A DNA stretch of 64,000 nt from Ferrimonas kyonanensis DSM 18153 (GCF_000425405.1 NZ_KE384367.1:39011-103010), one strand, 5' to 3'; numbered from the stretch's first letter, positions 44,710 through 53,678 are shown. Numbers and translations are program-made. The notes: generated by a model not told the origin, from the letters alone.

Positions 44710-46250
44710 AGTGCCGCCGGGTGCTGCTCGTGGCTGATCACCCGCGCCTGACGCTCGAGAATTCCCACCACATCCACGGCCTCCGCCCCCAAGCAGGTGG
44801 AGTGGTGCCGCTCCGCCTGCTGACGGAACTTGTCGATGTCGGATTTCTTCACCATAAAACCGGTGACCCGAACCAAATCGTTATCGCTGAGGTTGGCGGT
44901 AAACATTCTCAGCCCCAGCCCCAGCCCCCCTTGGACCAGCCGGGTCAACGCGGTCGGATTGTGGCGTATGGTGGGATCAATGGCGAAGATGTCACTGATG
45001 CCGCCATCGAAGTAACGATGCATGGGGGCGCACACCTTGATGTGATTAAGGGTATCGGGTTCACTGCCGACCGGAATCCGGGTGCCGGCGGTTTCATCGG
45101 CGTCGCAGGAGATCCCGGACTGAGAGTGGAACACCAGCTTGCCACCGGCGCAATAGATCATGTCGATGGCGTCCACCTGCAATTGATAGGCGGCCACGAT
45201 GCGCTGCCCAATCTCGGTGGCCTCGGCATCCAGCCCATAGCGCCCCGGCTTACCCTGATGATCCATCAATTGGTTCACCAGCTCCGCCAGGCCATAGATA
45301 CCAAACATGGCGGTAAAGCGATCCAGTCGCACCAGCCCCTCCCGACACAGGAAATGAGACTGGAAGAAGCTGGACTCCTCCACCAGGAAGCGGATTCTGT
45401 GGGCCATGGCTTCGGCCATCTGCTCGGCACACTCAGACACCACCCGGCCAAGATAATCCTCGACACTGCCGTCACAACGGGCAAAGGAGGCACGCAGATT
45501 CAACCGCATCAGGGTATGAGAGCCACCGCCGATGGGCAGGGAGTTATAGCAGCTCACCACGCCGTAGTCGCCGTCAAAGTCGGCACCGATAAGCGGATGA
45601 TTGGCGATATGAGGTTTATTGCAGGCGATGATGTTGTCCACCACCTGCTGCAGTAACTGCGGGGGCGTACACTGAGGGTCGTAGCGAAAGGTCAGGTTGG
45701 GCACCGACTGCTTGAGGCTGGCGTCCACCCTGAGGATCGCCCTGCCAACCCGGCTGTCTTCGGGGCCGATATTGGCATGCACAAAGGAGTCTGGCAGGGT
45801 GCGGTCGATCATTTGCCAGAACAGCCTCAGCTTCTTCTCCAGCTGGGCATCGGTCAGCGCTGAATCCACGAAAGGTTCCAACAACTGGTCCAACTGCCCC
45901 AGGAACACTGGGTAGCTGGTTACGGAAGGGACATGCTGATACAGGATAGTGAGAAAATTGATCGCTTCGTCCAGATCTTGCGGCGGCTCCAGCTCGAGAA
46001 ACTCGCAGCCCTGGCGCATCGCCATGGCGTAATCTGGCAGGACGTAGCGAGGCTTATAAGGGGCGCTACTTTCAAACATGTCGTGAAACACCCCCTGCTC
46101 CAGTCCTTGCTGAATCTCGGTCGAAAACGCCGGTTCCGGCAGCATCGACTCCGCCAGCTGAGACAGGGCCAATTGCTTCTGGCTCTGAGTCAGATTGGAT
46201 TGACGAATAAGGGAGAGGGCTTGCTGCTGAAACTGTTGGAGTTGCACCAT
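44700..46250 (-). CDS. yjjI: Glycyl-radical enzyme YjjI
   Basis: Protein of 516 residues from ATG 46250, the same length as E. coli YjjI, and similar throughout (CDMFEGSAPYKPRYVLPDYA-type block, HANIGP, FNLTF-like core, QSGISCDADETAG). The radical-glycine loop near the C terminus reads RVTGF, followed by ERQARVISHEQ. Reaction and substrate are unknown for the family; it is oxygen-sensitive, so active anaerobically. The N terminus is by comparison and the ribosome site is weak. A TTGAT half-site just upstream may be an FNR half-site. Confidence 0.9.
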   Translation of the reverse strand: MVQLQQFQQQALSLIRQSNLTQSQKQLALSQLAESMLPEPAFSTEIQQGLEQGVFHDMFESSAPYKPRYVLPDYAMAMRQGCEFLELEPPQDLDEAINFLTILYQHVPSVTSYPVFLGQLDQLLEPFVDSALTDAQLEKKLRLFWQMIDRTLPDSFVHANIGPEDSRVGRAILRVDASLKQSVPNLTFRYDPQCTPPQLLQQVVDNIIACNKPHIANHPLIGADFDGDYGVVSCYNSLPIGGGSHTLMRLNLRASFARCDGSVEDYLGRVVSECAEQMAEAMAHRIRFLVEESSFFQSHFLCREGLVRLDRFTAMFGIYGLAELVNQLMDHQGKPGRYGLDAEATEIGQRIVAAYQLQVDAIDMIYCAGGKLVFHSQSGISCDADETAGTRIPVGSEPDTLNHIKVCAPMHRYFDGGISDIFAIDPTIRHNPTALTRLVQGGLGLGLRMFTANLSDNDLVRVTGFMVKKSDIDKFRQQAERHHSTCLGAEAVDVVGILERQARVISHEQHPAALWK

Positions 46251-46388
46251 GATTGGACCACTGCTTGTTGATTGTGACAGGACGGAGCTTTCGGTAGCGC
46301 CCGGACGACGATACCGACGTTCTCTAGCAGCATTCTGACCCTTTTCCAATGCGATTAGGAGTGCTCAGCTCACAAAGCCGGCACCGGA

Positions 46389-48353
46389 CTAGGCCTTTCT
46401 TTTGCTGGCTGGCGAACGGCCCGAGGCCTTGCTTCGCCCACCCCGGCCCGCGGGAGATTTCCGCTTGCGTCGGGGTTTAGGCGCCTGCACGCCCCTTAAC
46501 GACTCCGGCACATGCTGGCGCGCCTGCTCGACCAGGCGCTGCAGCTGTTGCTGCAACGGGTTCATAAAGCCCTGATAGCTTTGCTGACGCTCCCGTATCG
46601 CTTCCAGAGCCGCTTCCCATTGCGCGGTCATGTCCGGCGTGGTTGCCAGTTCAGGTAAACTGTCGATCAGGGCGCGACCGGCATCGGAGGCCTGAATCTG
46701 CTTACCTTGACGGATCAGAAACCCGCGCCGGAACAACAGCTCAATAATGCCTGCCCGGGTGGCTTCGGTGCCCAGACCGTCGGTCTCCTTCAAGATGGCC
46801 TTGATGTTCGGGTCGGCCACATGGCGGGCGATGTTGGTCATGGCCGCCAGCAGGGTAGCATCGGTGAAGTGCTTGGGGGCTTGAGTATGCTTCTCCACCA
46901 CCTCCCCCTGCCGGCAGTGCAGCGACTGGCCCTGCTGCAGCACCGGCAACGATGCAGCCTGGTGTTCCTCTTCGGTCTCCGCCTTGCCTTCTTTGGCCGG
47001 AAACAGCGCCTTCCAGCCGGCCTCTACCGGCACCTTGGCGGCGGCCGTAAACACCCCGGTGCCGATGGTCACCGTTACCTTGGTCTCATCGAAGCGGTAA
47101 TCCGGGTAAAACTGCAGTAAGTACTGGCGAGCAATCTGCTGGTAGATCTTCGCTTCGTCGGCACTGATGCGGGCACTGCCCTGCTTGCCGGTGGGAATAA
47201 TGGCATGGTGGGCGTCGACCTTGGCATCGTTCCAGGCCCGGCTTTTGCGGTTCAAATCGGCGCCGGTCACCGCCTCCGCCAGTTCGTCACAGTGATGGGC
47301 CACCGCCTGACACACCTTGGGGGCATCCCGGTGTTGCTGTTTAGGCAGGTAGCGACTGTCGGACCTGGGGTAGGTAATGAGTTGATGGCGTTCATACAGG
47401 CTCTGACACAGATCCAGCACCTTTTGGGCGCTGAAGCCAAACCGTTTAGCGGCATCGATCTGCAGTGCCGACAGGTTATAGGGCAAAGGAGCCGACTGAG
47501 ATTTGCGCTTCTTCTCCGCCTTGGTTACCTCCGCTGGCTGATCGGTAATGCGTTCGGCCACATTCTCCGCCAGCCGCTTCGACAGCACCCGCCCCTCTTC
47601 ATCCTGGTAGGGCTGACAGGCCTCACTGGGTTGCCATTTGGCAGTGAACGGCTGTTGATCCTCGGTCACCAGCTGTGCCAACACGTCGTAAAAAGGGCGC
47701 GATACGAAATCGGCAATCGCCTTATCCCGGCGAACGACCAGCCCCAGCAGCGGCGTTTGCACCCGCCCCACCGACAACACGCCCTGATAGTGGACCTTTC
47801 GCCCCTGCAGGGTATAGGCCCGGGTCATGTTGATGCCGTACAGCCAATCGGCTCGCGACCTCGCCAGTGCCGATACCGACAGGGGCACAAACTCACGGTT
47901 TGGGCGCAGCTGCCCCAGCGCCCGGGTCACTGCCGCCGGCGTTAAATCGCTGACCAGCAGGCGCTGAACCTGCTGCTGCTTGGTGCGACTGACCTTGCAG
48001 TGATGAATCACCTCATCCACCAGCAACTGCCCTTCTCGGTCTGGATCACCGGCATGAATGAGCTGCTGCGCCTGCTTCATCAACTTACGCAACACCGTCA
48101 ATTGTTTTTGGCACCCCTTGCGGGTTTTCAGCTGCCACTCCTCCGGCACAATCGGCAGATGCTGCTCCTGCCAGGATTGCCAGTGAGCCTGGTAATCACC
48201 GGGCTCAGCTTGCTCAAGCAAGTGGCCAACGCACCAACTGACGCAATCGCCGTTACCCAGCTCGATGTAGCCTTCATGGTTTTTGTGCGGTTTGGGCAGC
48301 ACCGCCGCAATGGCGCGCCCCAGGCTGGGTTTTTCGGCAATGTAGAGTTTCAT
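46389..48353 (-). CDS. topB: DNA topoisomerase III
   Basis: Type IA topoisomerase of 654 residues. Toprim motifs MKLYIAEKPSLGRAIAAVLP and HAGDPDREGQLLVDE are intact, and the catalytic tyrosine lies in LITYPRSDSRYL. The C-terminal tail is rich in Lys, Arg and Ser (SPAGRGGRSKASGRS), suited to DNA binding; zinc fingers are absent. It resolves linked DNA during replication and repair. It is upstream of yjjI on the same strand with 138 bases between. Confidence 0.94.
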   Translation of the reverse strand: MKLYIAEKPSLGRAIAAVLPKPHKNHEGYIELGNGDCVSWCVGHLLEQAEPGDYQAHWQSWQEQHLPIVPEEWQLKTRKGCQKQLTVLRKLMKQAQQLIHAGDPDREGQLLVDEVIHHCKVSRTKQQQVQRLLVSDLTPAAVTRALGQLRPNREFVPLSVSALARSRADWLYGINMTRAYTLQGRKVHYQGVLSVGRVQTPLLGLVVRRDKAIADFVSRPFYDVLAQLVTEDQQPFTAKWQPSEACQPYQDEEGRVLSKRLAENVAERITDQPAEVTKAEKKRKSQSAPLPYNLSALQIDAAKRFGFSAQKVLDLCQSLYERHQLITYPRSDSRYLPKQQHRDAPKVCQAVAHHCDELAEAVTGADLNRKSRAWNDAKVDAHHAIIPTGKQGSARISADEAKIYQQIARQYLLQFYPDYRFDETKVTVTIGTGVFTAAAKVPVEAGWKALFPAKEGKAETEEEHQAASLPVLQQGQSLHCRQGEVVEKHTQAPKHFTDATLLAAMTNIARHVADPNIKAILKETDGLGTEATRAGIIELLFRRGFLIRQGKQIQASDAGRALIDSLPELATTPDMTAQWEAALEAIRERQQSYQGFMNPLQQQLQRLVEQARQHVPESLRGVQAPKPRRKRKSPAGRGGRSKASGRSPASKRKA

Positions 48354-48440
48354 GGCGACACAGTAACTGTATGAATGAACAGTAGTGTAGCGAAAAGCGT
48401 TAAAGAGTGCGACCTGGGGATTCTGTGGTCGTCACCGACA

Positions 48441-49211
48441 TTAAGAACGACGGCGAATTTTGAGGTTGGCGTCGAGGCACTTCTTACAGGACAACTTGGA
48501 TTTTATCCCCTTTTCAATAAAACGAGCCACCCGCTCTCTTAATTGACGATACTGGTTTACCGTCACTTTTTCATTCCAGTTAAAGGAGTTAACAATGGCC
48601 AAAATGCACTCCATCTCAACATTTTCTCGCTGGTGCTCGACCATTTTATCAATCAACTTACTTTCATAGGCGGTCGATTGACCATACAGCTGGAAATAGA
48701 TCATCTGCGCCAGTAACAGTGTCCGATCCGGCGTTTCATCCAGAGCCCCGTTGGCCTGAGCATCCAATGCCAACTCATGGATTAAATCAAAAAATCGATT
48801 GGCCCTGAGTTTAAAGCGATCCACTTTTTCGCAACTGGCGAGAGTCCAGACTTTGCTGTTTACCGACACCGATCTAAGTGACATGAAACTGCTGCTTTTA
48901 GCTACAGTTTCATAGGTGGTTAATATGGGGATAAGAAAGCGTTCCTGATAGCTAAGTGATTGTTCAGAATCTAAAATATCTGGGATATTATTGGACGTGG
49001 CGCTGCGAAGAAACAAACACAACAACACATCCTCCTTACTTTCAAAAAACTTGTATACCGAACCGGTAGAGCAGTTGGCCACCTTGGCAATATCTGAAAA
49101 TTTAAACGAAATAATTCCTTGCTCTTCAATTAGTTGCTCCGCAGCATCCAACAGAATCTGGCATTTAATTTCCGCTTGTTGCGTATTGGGACAGTGCATA
49201 GTCAATGGCAT
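48441..49211 (-). CDS. TetR-family regulator of the reductase module
   Basis: Protein of 256 residues: TetR helix-turn-helix (FKFSDIAKVANCSTGSVYKFFESKEDVL, about 35-62) and a ligand domain, with a basic tail containing CKKCLD. It is divergent from the flavoprotein reductase gene, 257 bases away. A perfect TGTTTTAAAACA palindrome (49292-49303) lies in that region. It is a likely local repressor or activator; ligand unknown. Start: ATG 49211 directly follows AGGA, ATG 49199 has poorer support; neither is firm. Confidence 0.83.
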   Translation of the reverse strand: MPLTMHCPNTQQAEIKCQILLDAAEQLIEEQGIISFKFSDIAKVANCSTGSVYKFFESKEDVLLCLFLRSATSNNIPDILDSEQSLSYQERFLIPILTTYETVAKSSSFMSLRSVSVNSKVWTLASCEKVDRFKLRANRFFDLIHELALDAQANGALDETPDRTLLLAQMIYFQLYGQSTAYESKLIDKMVEHQRENVEMECILAIVNSFNWNEKVTVNQYRQLRERVARFIEKGIKSKLSCKKCLDANLKIRRRS

Positions 49212-49291
49212 TCCTGATTCAGTAATTCAAAATTACCTTTTCTTCAGAAATTTTGTTGTGACTCCTATCAACAATCCCCGTGGCCCAATTT

Positions 49292-49303
49292 TGTTTTAAA
49301 ACA
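49292..49303. promoter_or_regulatory. Palindrome in the TetR/reductase divergent region
   Basis: Perfect 12-base palindrome TGTTTTAAAACA. A second inverted repeat, GTGAG-N6-CTCAC, lies at 49388-49403. Either may be the TetR site. Confidence 0.4.
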
Positions 49304-49468
49304 GACCTCCACAAAACCCACCATTACTCACAAAAGAGAAAAGTTCACGAGGGCAGTCATGAAACTCTTTTTCACCTCAGGCCTGGTGTGAGTCAGATCT
49401 CACTAACCCCATCACCGCATCGCCATAGTGACCGAAAAATTCGGATGACACACCGGGAGACCATCACA

Positions 49469-50992
49469 ATGACCACCGATACCACCAAGCGAACAACGCT
49501 GAAAGCCCTGGGGGCGTTGTCTCTGGGCGCCACTCTGCCTTTTACCAGCCAGGCAGCCAGCTGCAGCGCCACTGACTCCACTCGCTGGGATGCCAGCTAC
49601 GACATCATCTGCGTCGGCTCCGGCTTTACCGGACTGGCGGCCGCCATCGAAGCCAAGCGCCGCGGCGCCCAATCGGTATTGGTCATCGAGAAAATGCCAT
49701 ATTGCGGTGGCAACGGCGTGATCAATGCCGGCCAGGCCTGTTTCGCTAACACCCCGCTGCAAAACAAACTTGGCATCGAAGACTCCGCCGAGCTGATGGT
49801 CAGTGACCAGTTAAAAGCCGGCCGGGGCATCGCCGACCGGGCCCTGCTGGAGCACAATGCCAAGCTGGGTCCATATGCATTTCAGATGACTAAGGAATGC
49901 GGTGCCGTGTACCTGGACTTCTGCCAGCAACCAGGGGGCCACTCGGCACCACGAAGCCATCAGGTGGTTGAGCGTTCCGGAGCAGGCATTATTCGGCCCA
50001 TGCTGGCCGAATGTGAAAAACAGGGCATCATCGTTAAAACCCGAGTCAAATTTGACGACCTGGTTTTCAACGAGCAAGGCCGGGTCAGTGGCATTCGAGT
50101 GATGGAAGGCCACTATCATGACCGCCCAGGTCTTGGCAAACCCGCCACTCTGCAAGCCACCAAGGGGGTGGTCATGGCCACCGGCGGCTTCACTCAGAAC
50201 ATCCGTCTGCGCATGGCTCAGGATCCAACGCTCACCAAAGAGGTGGTCAGCACCAACGCTCCGGGTGCAACCGGTGATGGCCTGATCGCCATGATGAAAG
50301 GCGGCGCCAATCCGGTGCACCTGGCCCACATTCAATCCGGCCCCTGGGCATCACCGGATGAAGGCGGCTTCGGCTACGCCCCCAACTACGCCATTTTCAA
50401 CTTCCCCCACTCCATCGCCATCGATCTGATGACCGGTCGACGCTTCATGAGCGAACTGGCAGATCGGAAGACTCGCGCCGACGCCGAGTTGCAACGAAGG
50501 GATGCCGACGGCAATCCACTGCCGGCCATTTTGCTGACCGCCAAAGCCCACTCCAGCCAGAATCAACACAGCCTGGACAACGTACTGGAAGCCAAAGTGG
50601 GCTGGGAGTTTGACTCTTTGGAAGCCGTCGCCAGCCACTTCAACATTCCACTGGCACCTTTGAAAGCCCAGGTAAAGGAGTGGAACGACTACGTCACCCA
50701 AGGTAAGGATGCCCAGTTTGGCAAGCCGATGAACCTGACCCAGGGCAAGCAGATGTCCGCGCCCTACAGCGTCATCCGTCTGTGGCCCAAGGTGCATTAC
50801 TGCATGGGCGGTGTGCAGATCAACACCAAGGCCGAGGTGATTGCCGCGGCCACCGGCGCGCCGATCCCTGGCCTGTACGCCGGCGGCGAAGTGGCTGGTG
50901 GGGTTCACGGCGTCAGCCGCCTCGGCGGTTGCTCCATTCCCGATTGTCTGGCCATGGGCATCACCGCCGCCCGCTCCATTATGAAAGCATGA
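49469..50992 (+). CDS. Periplasmic flavoprotein enoate reductase (fumarate-reductase family)
   Basis: Protein of 507 residues with an export signal (KRTTLKALGALSLGATLPFTSQA). FAD-binding start GSGFTG at 50-55, then the capping domain. Active-site residues placed by alignment to Shewanella flavocytochrome c3: Arg333 in ELADRKTR (proton donor position), His443 in KVHYCMGG, Arg484 in HGVSRLGG. The Glu and Arg that complete the fumarate site in that enzyme are not visible in the corresponding GFGYAPNYAIF, so substrate is likely another unsaturated acid such as acrylate, methacrylate or urocanate. The heme domain is absent and is supplied by the next gene. GGGAGA 9 bases before ATG. Confidence 0.82.
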   Translation: MTTDTTKRTTLKALGALSLGATLPFTSQAASCSATDSTRWDASYDIICVGSGFTGLAAAIEAKRRGAQSVLVIEKMPYCGGNGVINAGQACFANTPLQNKLGIEDSAELMVSDQLKAGRGIADRALLEHNAKLGPYAFQMTKECGAVYLDFCQQPGGHSAPRSHQVVERSGAGIIRPMLAECEKQGIIVKTRVKFDDLVFNEQGRVSGIRVMEGHYHDRPGLGKPATLQATKGVVMATGGFTQNIRLRMAQDPTLTKEVVSTNAPGATGDGLIAMMKGGANPVHLAHIQSGPWASPDEGGFGYAPNYAIFNFPHSIAIDLMTGRRFMSELADRKTRADAELQRRDADGNPLPAILLTAKAHSSQNQHSLDNVLEAKVGWEFDSLEAVASHFNIPLAPLKAQVKEWNDYVTQGKDAQFGKPMNLTQGKQMSAPYSVIRLWPKVHYCMGGVQINTKAEVIAAATGAPIPGLYAGGEVAGGVHGVSRLGGCSIPDCLAMGITAARSIMKA

Positions 50993-51000
50993 GGTTATCC

Positions 51001-51375
51001 ATGAACCGTTCCATTGTTGTTACTGCCGCCCTGGCCCTATCGCTGGCCGCTGGCGTCCATGCCGGTACTCTGACCAAAGCCGGCGCCAAGCAGGGCCGAA
51101 GCTACCACTTGAGCAACTACGAGATGGGCTGCAAGACCTGCCATGACCGGGGAATGCGCAAGCCGCCCTCCGATAGCCTATGTCAGGACTGTCACGATCT
51201 GGAGGAGTTGATAAACCAAACTTCCAACCATGAAAAACCGTGGAAGAACCCGCACAACAATATGCATTACGGCAAAAAAGTCCCTTGCATCGAATGTCAC
51301 GGTGAACATCAACCTAAACAGCCGCTGTGCAGCAATTGTCACAACTTTGAGTTTAACAATTTCAAAGAAAATTAA
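51001..51375 (+). CDS. Small tetraheme cytochrome c (reductase partner)
   Basis: Periplasmic cytochrome of 124 residues with signal MNRSIVVTAALALSLAAGVHA and four CxxCH motifs (CKTCH, CQDCH, CIECH, CSNCH). It resembles the heme domain of flavocytochrome c3, here on a separate chain as in the methacrylate reductase of Geobacter. It follows the flavoprotein gene by eight bases with GAGG in between, so the two are one transcription unit. It should pass electrons from the quinol pool (through CymA-like proteins elsewhere) to the flavoprotein. Confidence 0.92.
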   Translation: MNRSIVVTAALALSLAAGVHAGTLTKAGAKQGRSYHLSNYEMGCKTCHDRGMRKPPSDSLCQDCHDLEELINQTSNHEKPWKNPHNNMHYGKKVPCIECHGEHQPKQPLCSNCHNFEFNNFKEN

Positions 51376-51396
51376 TCTCGATATATCTTTATTTAC

Positions 51397-51420
51397 GGCC
51401 CCATTAAGGGGCCTTTTTAT
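51397..51420 (+). terminator. Terminator after the tetraheme cytochrome gene
   Basis: Stem GGCCCC / GGGGCC with loop ATTAA and a T run. It sets the reductase pair apart from the cupin gene, so the cupin must have its own promoter or be read by read-through. Confidence 0.85.
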
Positions 51421-51423
51421 TTG

Positions 51424-51522
51424 TTGGCAAGAGGCATTTAATTTCGTTGCCAATTCTCATTTTTTCGTAGCATTTGAACTGGATCATGAAACTTTCTTCC
51501 TACAAAAACCACCCGTGATCCA
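51424..51522. repeat. Two inverted repeats before the cupin gene
   Basis: TTGGCAA-N16-TTGCCAA (51424-51453) and TGGATCA-N29-TGATCCA (51480-51522). They lie in an AT-rich intergenic stretch and may be regulatory. No promoter is clear. Confidence 0.35.
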
Positions 51523-51589
51523 TCCCGCATTTTAGCCGCCAGCAACATTGAATAATTAAATCGAACTAATTAATCAAACAAGGAAACAG

Positions 51590-52306
51590 ATGATGAAAAC
51601 AACACTCGCAATTGCAATCTCGACCCTGCTTATTGGCGCCCCGTTATCGGCGCTGGCCAAAGATCACAGTCCGGTTCCAACCCCACTGACCAGCTCCACC
51701 TATGCCCCTCAGTGGACCATTCCTGCCGAGTGTAAAGATCCTCTGGCCGAAAAATACATTGCCGGACTGCAGTCAGGCAAGTTCACCCTGGCCAACATTA
51801 AGGCCGACGACACCATCGCCAAAGATAAGCGTAACTGGCTAACCTTCGATGACAGCGGCAAAAACGTGGTTGAATGCAAAGACGGTGACATTAAAAACTC
51901 CCCCTCCAACTACTGCTGGAAAGAGCTGTCCGACTCGCCATCGGTAATGGGCATTGTCTCCATGGGTAAAACCGACCACGCGCCCCACTTCCATCCTCAA
52001 GGCGAATGTTACTACATTGCCGATGGCAAGACCGAAACGCTAGCTCAGAATCAGATGCAGACAATCGAAAAGGGACAGTACTTCTTCATTAATGATTACG
52101 CCATTCATAATATTCCAAATCTAAATGACGAAAAACTTACCATCTTTTATTGGTACCCCGGCGATGCCAACTGGGGTTCATTTAAATATTACTGGAAAAG
52201 TGACGTTGAGAATCATCAGCCGGCAGAGGCCGCTTTTGACAAAGTGGATGTGATTCGACAAGCCGCCTGGGGCTTTGGTCCATACGGTACTGAAAACCTC
52301 AAATAA
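51590..52306 (+). CDS. Periplasmic cupin, DMSP-lyase-like
   Basis: Protein of 238 residues with signal MMKTTLAIAISTLLIGAPLSALA. The cupin core has H133-x-H135-x3-E139-x-Y141 (in HFHPQGECYY) and, in motif 2, His173 in AIHNIPN; these fit a metal site. The same HxHxxxExY spacing is the signature of DMSP-lyase cupins (DddQ, DddL, DddY types), where the Tyr is catalytic. The Tyr expected three residues before the first His is His130 here. DddY is also periplasmic, though longer. Function is not proven; another metal-dependent lyase or isomerase is possible. AGGA precedes the ATG by 5-8 bases (two ATG in tandem). Confidence 0.6.
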   Translation: MMKTTLAIAISTLLIGAPLSALAKDHSPVPTPLTSSTYAPQWTIPAECKDPLAEKYIAGLQSGKFTLANIKADDTIAKDKRNWLTFDDSGKNVVECKDGDIKNSPSNYCWKELSDSPSVMGIVSMGKTDHAPHFHPQGECYYIADGKTETLAQNQMQTIEKGQYFFINDYAIHNIPNLNDEKLTIFYWYPGDANWGSFKYYWKSDVENHQPAEAAFDKVDVIRQAAWGFGPYGTENLK

Positions 52307-52328
52307 CTGAATTATTCTGGATAATAAA

Positions 52329-53462
52329 ATGACTGTATTTAAATTAACCCGGTCAGCCTTAATTATTTCCCTGGCTCTGGGCTCCCTGTCTGCCACCTCC
52401 GCTCAGGCCGAGGATGGCATCAGTGTCGGCGGCGCCGTTCGGGTCAACTATGGCCTCAAGATGTACAGCGACGCCTCCAAAGACAAAGGCGGCGACCTGA
52501 ACTTCGACATCCTGGCGCTGAAGTTTAATGGCCAGAAAGGCGACTGGGGCCTGGCGGCCGAATACCGCTTCAACGCCTCCACCAACTTCATCAAATACGG
52601 CTACGCCTACTACGACCTGGATCCGGAGTGGCAACTGCAATTTGGTGTGGCCAAGGTGCCGTTCGGCAACCCCGGCTTTATTTCAAACAGTTGGTGGTTT
52701 GGCCTGCCGTATTACCTGGGCTTCGAAGACGACTACGATGTGGGGGCCAAGGCGGTCTACCGCAGCGGTGACTGGCAGACCGACATCGCCTTCTTTAAGA
52801 ACGGCGAGTACAACTCCAGCAACAACAAGGCCTACACCCCAGATCTGTTCAGTGGCACGGTCAATGGCACCGATTACCATAACGAAGAGATCAACCAGAT
52901 CAACCTGCGTCAGGTGTACCACTACGCCCAGGGCGATCTACTCGTTAAGGCCGGTGGCTCGGCGGAGTTTGGCCAAATCTACAACAGCAAGACCACCGAT
53001 ACCGGTGATCGCTACGGCATCGCTCTGCACCTGGATGCCAGCTATCAGGGCTGGAACCTGCAGATGCAGGCGATGCAATATGAATTTGATGCCGAAAACC
53101 CTGCCGGTATGGATGGCAACAAAATCGGTGTCGCCGGTGCCGGCTGGCAGTGGGAAGTGGCCTCCAAGGGGCAGATCTACTCCTTCAATGTTGCCAAGAG
53201 CTTCACCACCAGCTTTGGCAGCATCAAAGTCTACAACGATTTTGGCCTGTTAACCCCGGATGTGGACGATGCCAGCTTCGATGACAGCTTCCAGAACGTC
53301 ACCGGCATGGCCATTGCTGCCGGTCCGCTCTACATCATGGCTGACTTTATTCAGGGTAAGAACATGACCTTCTCCACCGAGTTGGATGACCATGTCGGCC
53401 TGCCTGAAGCCGGTGACGGCTGGGATCAGCGAATCAACCTCAACTTTGGCTACTACTTCTAA
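52329..53462 (+). CDS. Outer-membrane porin
   Basis: Beta-barrel protein of 377 residues with signal ending TSAQA. Strands alternate with aromatic belts (WGLAAEYRFNAS, WQLQFGVAKVPFG) and the last residue is Phe in LNFGYYF, as expected for outer-membrane assembly. The family resembles OprO/OprP or carboxylate-type porins, but not closely enough to name a substrate. It starts 22 bases after the cupin stop, so it likely supplies the substrate for the cupin and reductase. No good ribosome site. Confidence 0.78.
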   Translation: MTVFKLTRSALIISLALGSLSATSAQAEDGISVGGAVRVNYGLKMYSDASKDKGGDLNFDILALKFNGQKGDWGLAAEYRFNASTNFIKYGYAYYDLDPEWQLQFGVAKVPFGNPGFISNSWWFGLPYYLGFEDDYDVGAKAVYRSGDWQTDIAFFKNGEYNSSNNKAYTPDLFSGTVNGTDYHNEEINQINLRQVYHYAQGDLLVKAGGSAEFGQIYNSKTTDTGDRYGIALHLDASYQGWNLQMQAMQYEFDAENPAGMDGNKIGVAGAGWQWEVASKGQIYSFNVAKSFTTSFGSIKVYNDFGLLTPDVDDASFDDSFQNVTGMAIAAGPLYIMADFIQGKNMTFSTELDDHVGLPEAGDGWDQRINLNFGYYF

Positions 53463-53536
53463 GCCAATCCGGGCCAGGGAAGCGGCGAACATCCATCACC
53501 GCCGCTGCGTATCAACCCACAGCCTTTCCTGACCTT

Positions 53537-53563
53537 GCCAGCTCCCCGTGAGCTGGCTTTTTT
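53537..53563 (+). terminator. Terminator of the cupin-porin unit
   Basis: Stem GCCAGCTC / GAGCTGGC with loop CCCGT, followed by TTTTTT. Confidence 0.9.
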
Positions 53564-53602
53564 CAGCCCTTACTCCGCCCCCTTCGCTGGCATTGCTTGC
53601 AC

Positions 53603-53633
53603 AAAAAAGCCAGCTGTCACTGACAACTGGCTT
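53603..53633 (-). terminator. Terminator of the chemotaxis receptor gene
   Basis: On the minus strand: AAGCCAGTTGTC / GACAGCTGGCTT with loop AGT and a run of T. One G-T pair in the stem. 46 bases past the stop. Confidence 0.85.
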
Positions 53634-53678
53634 AGTCAAAAACCGTCTAGCTATGTTTAAGACGGGTCCAACCTGCCG

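Noticed and set aside
49386-49404. CRP site in the reductase promoter
   Set aside because: The arms are GTGAG and CTCAC, shifted from the TGTGA-N6-TCACA pattern. Kept only as an inverted repeat.
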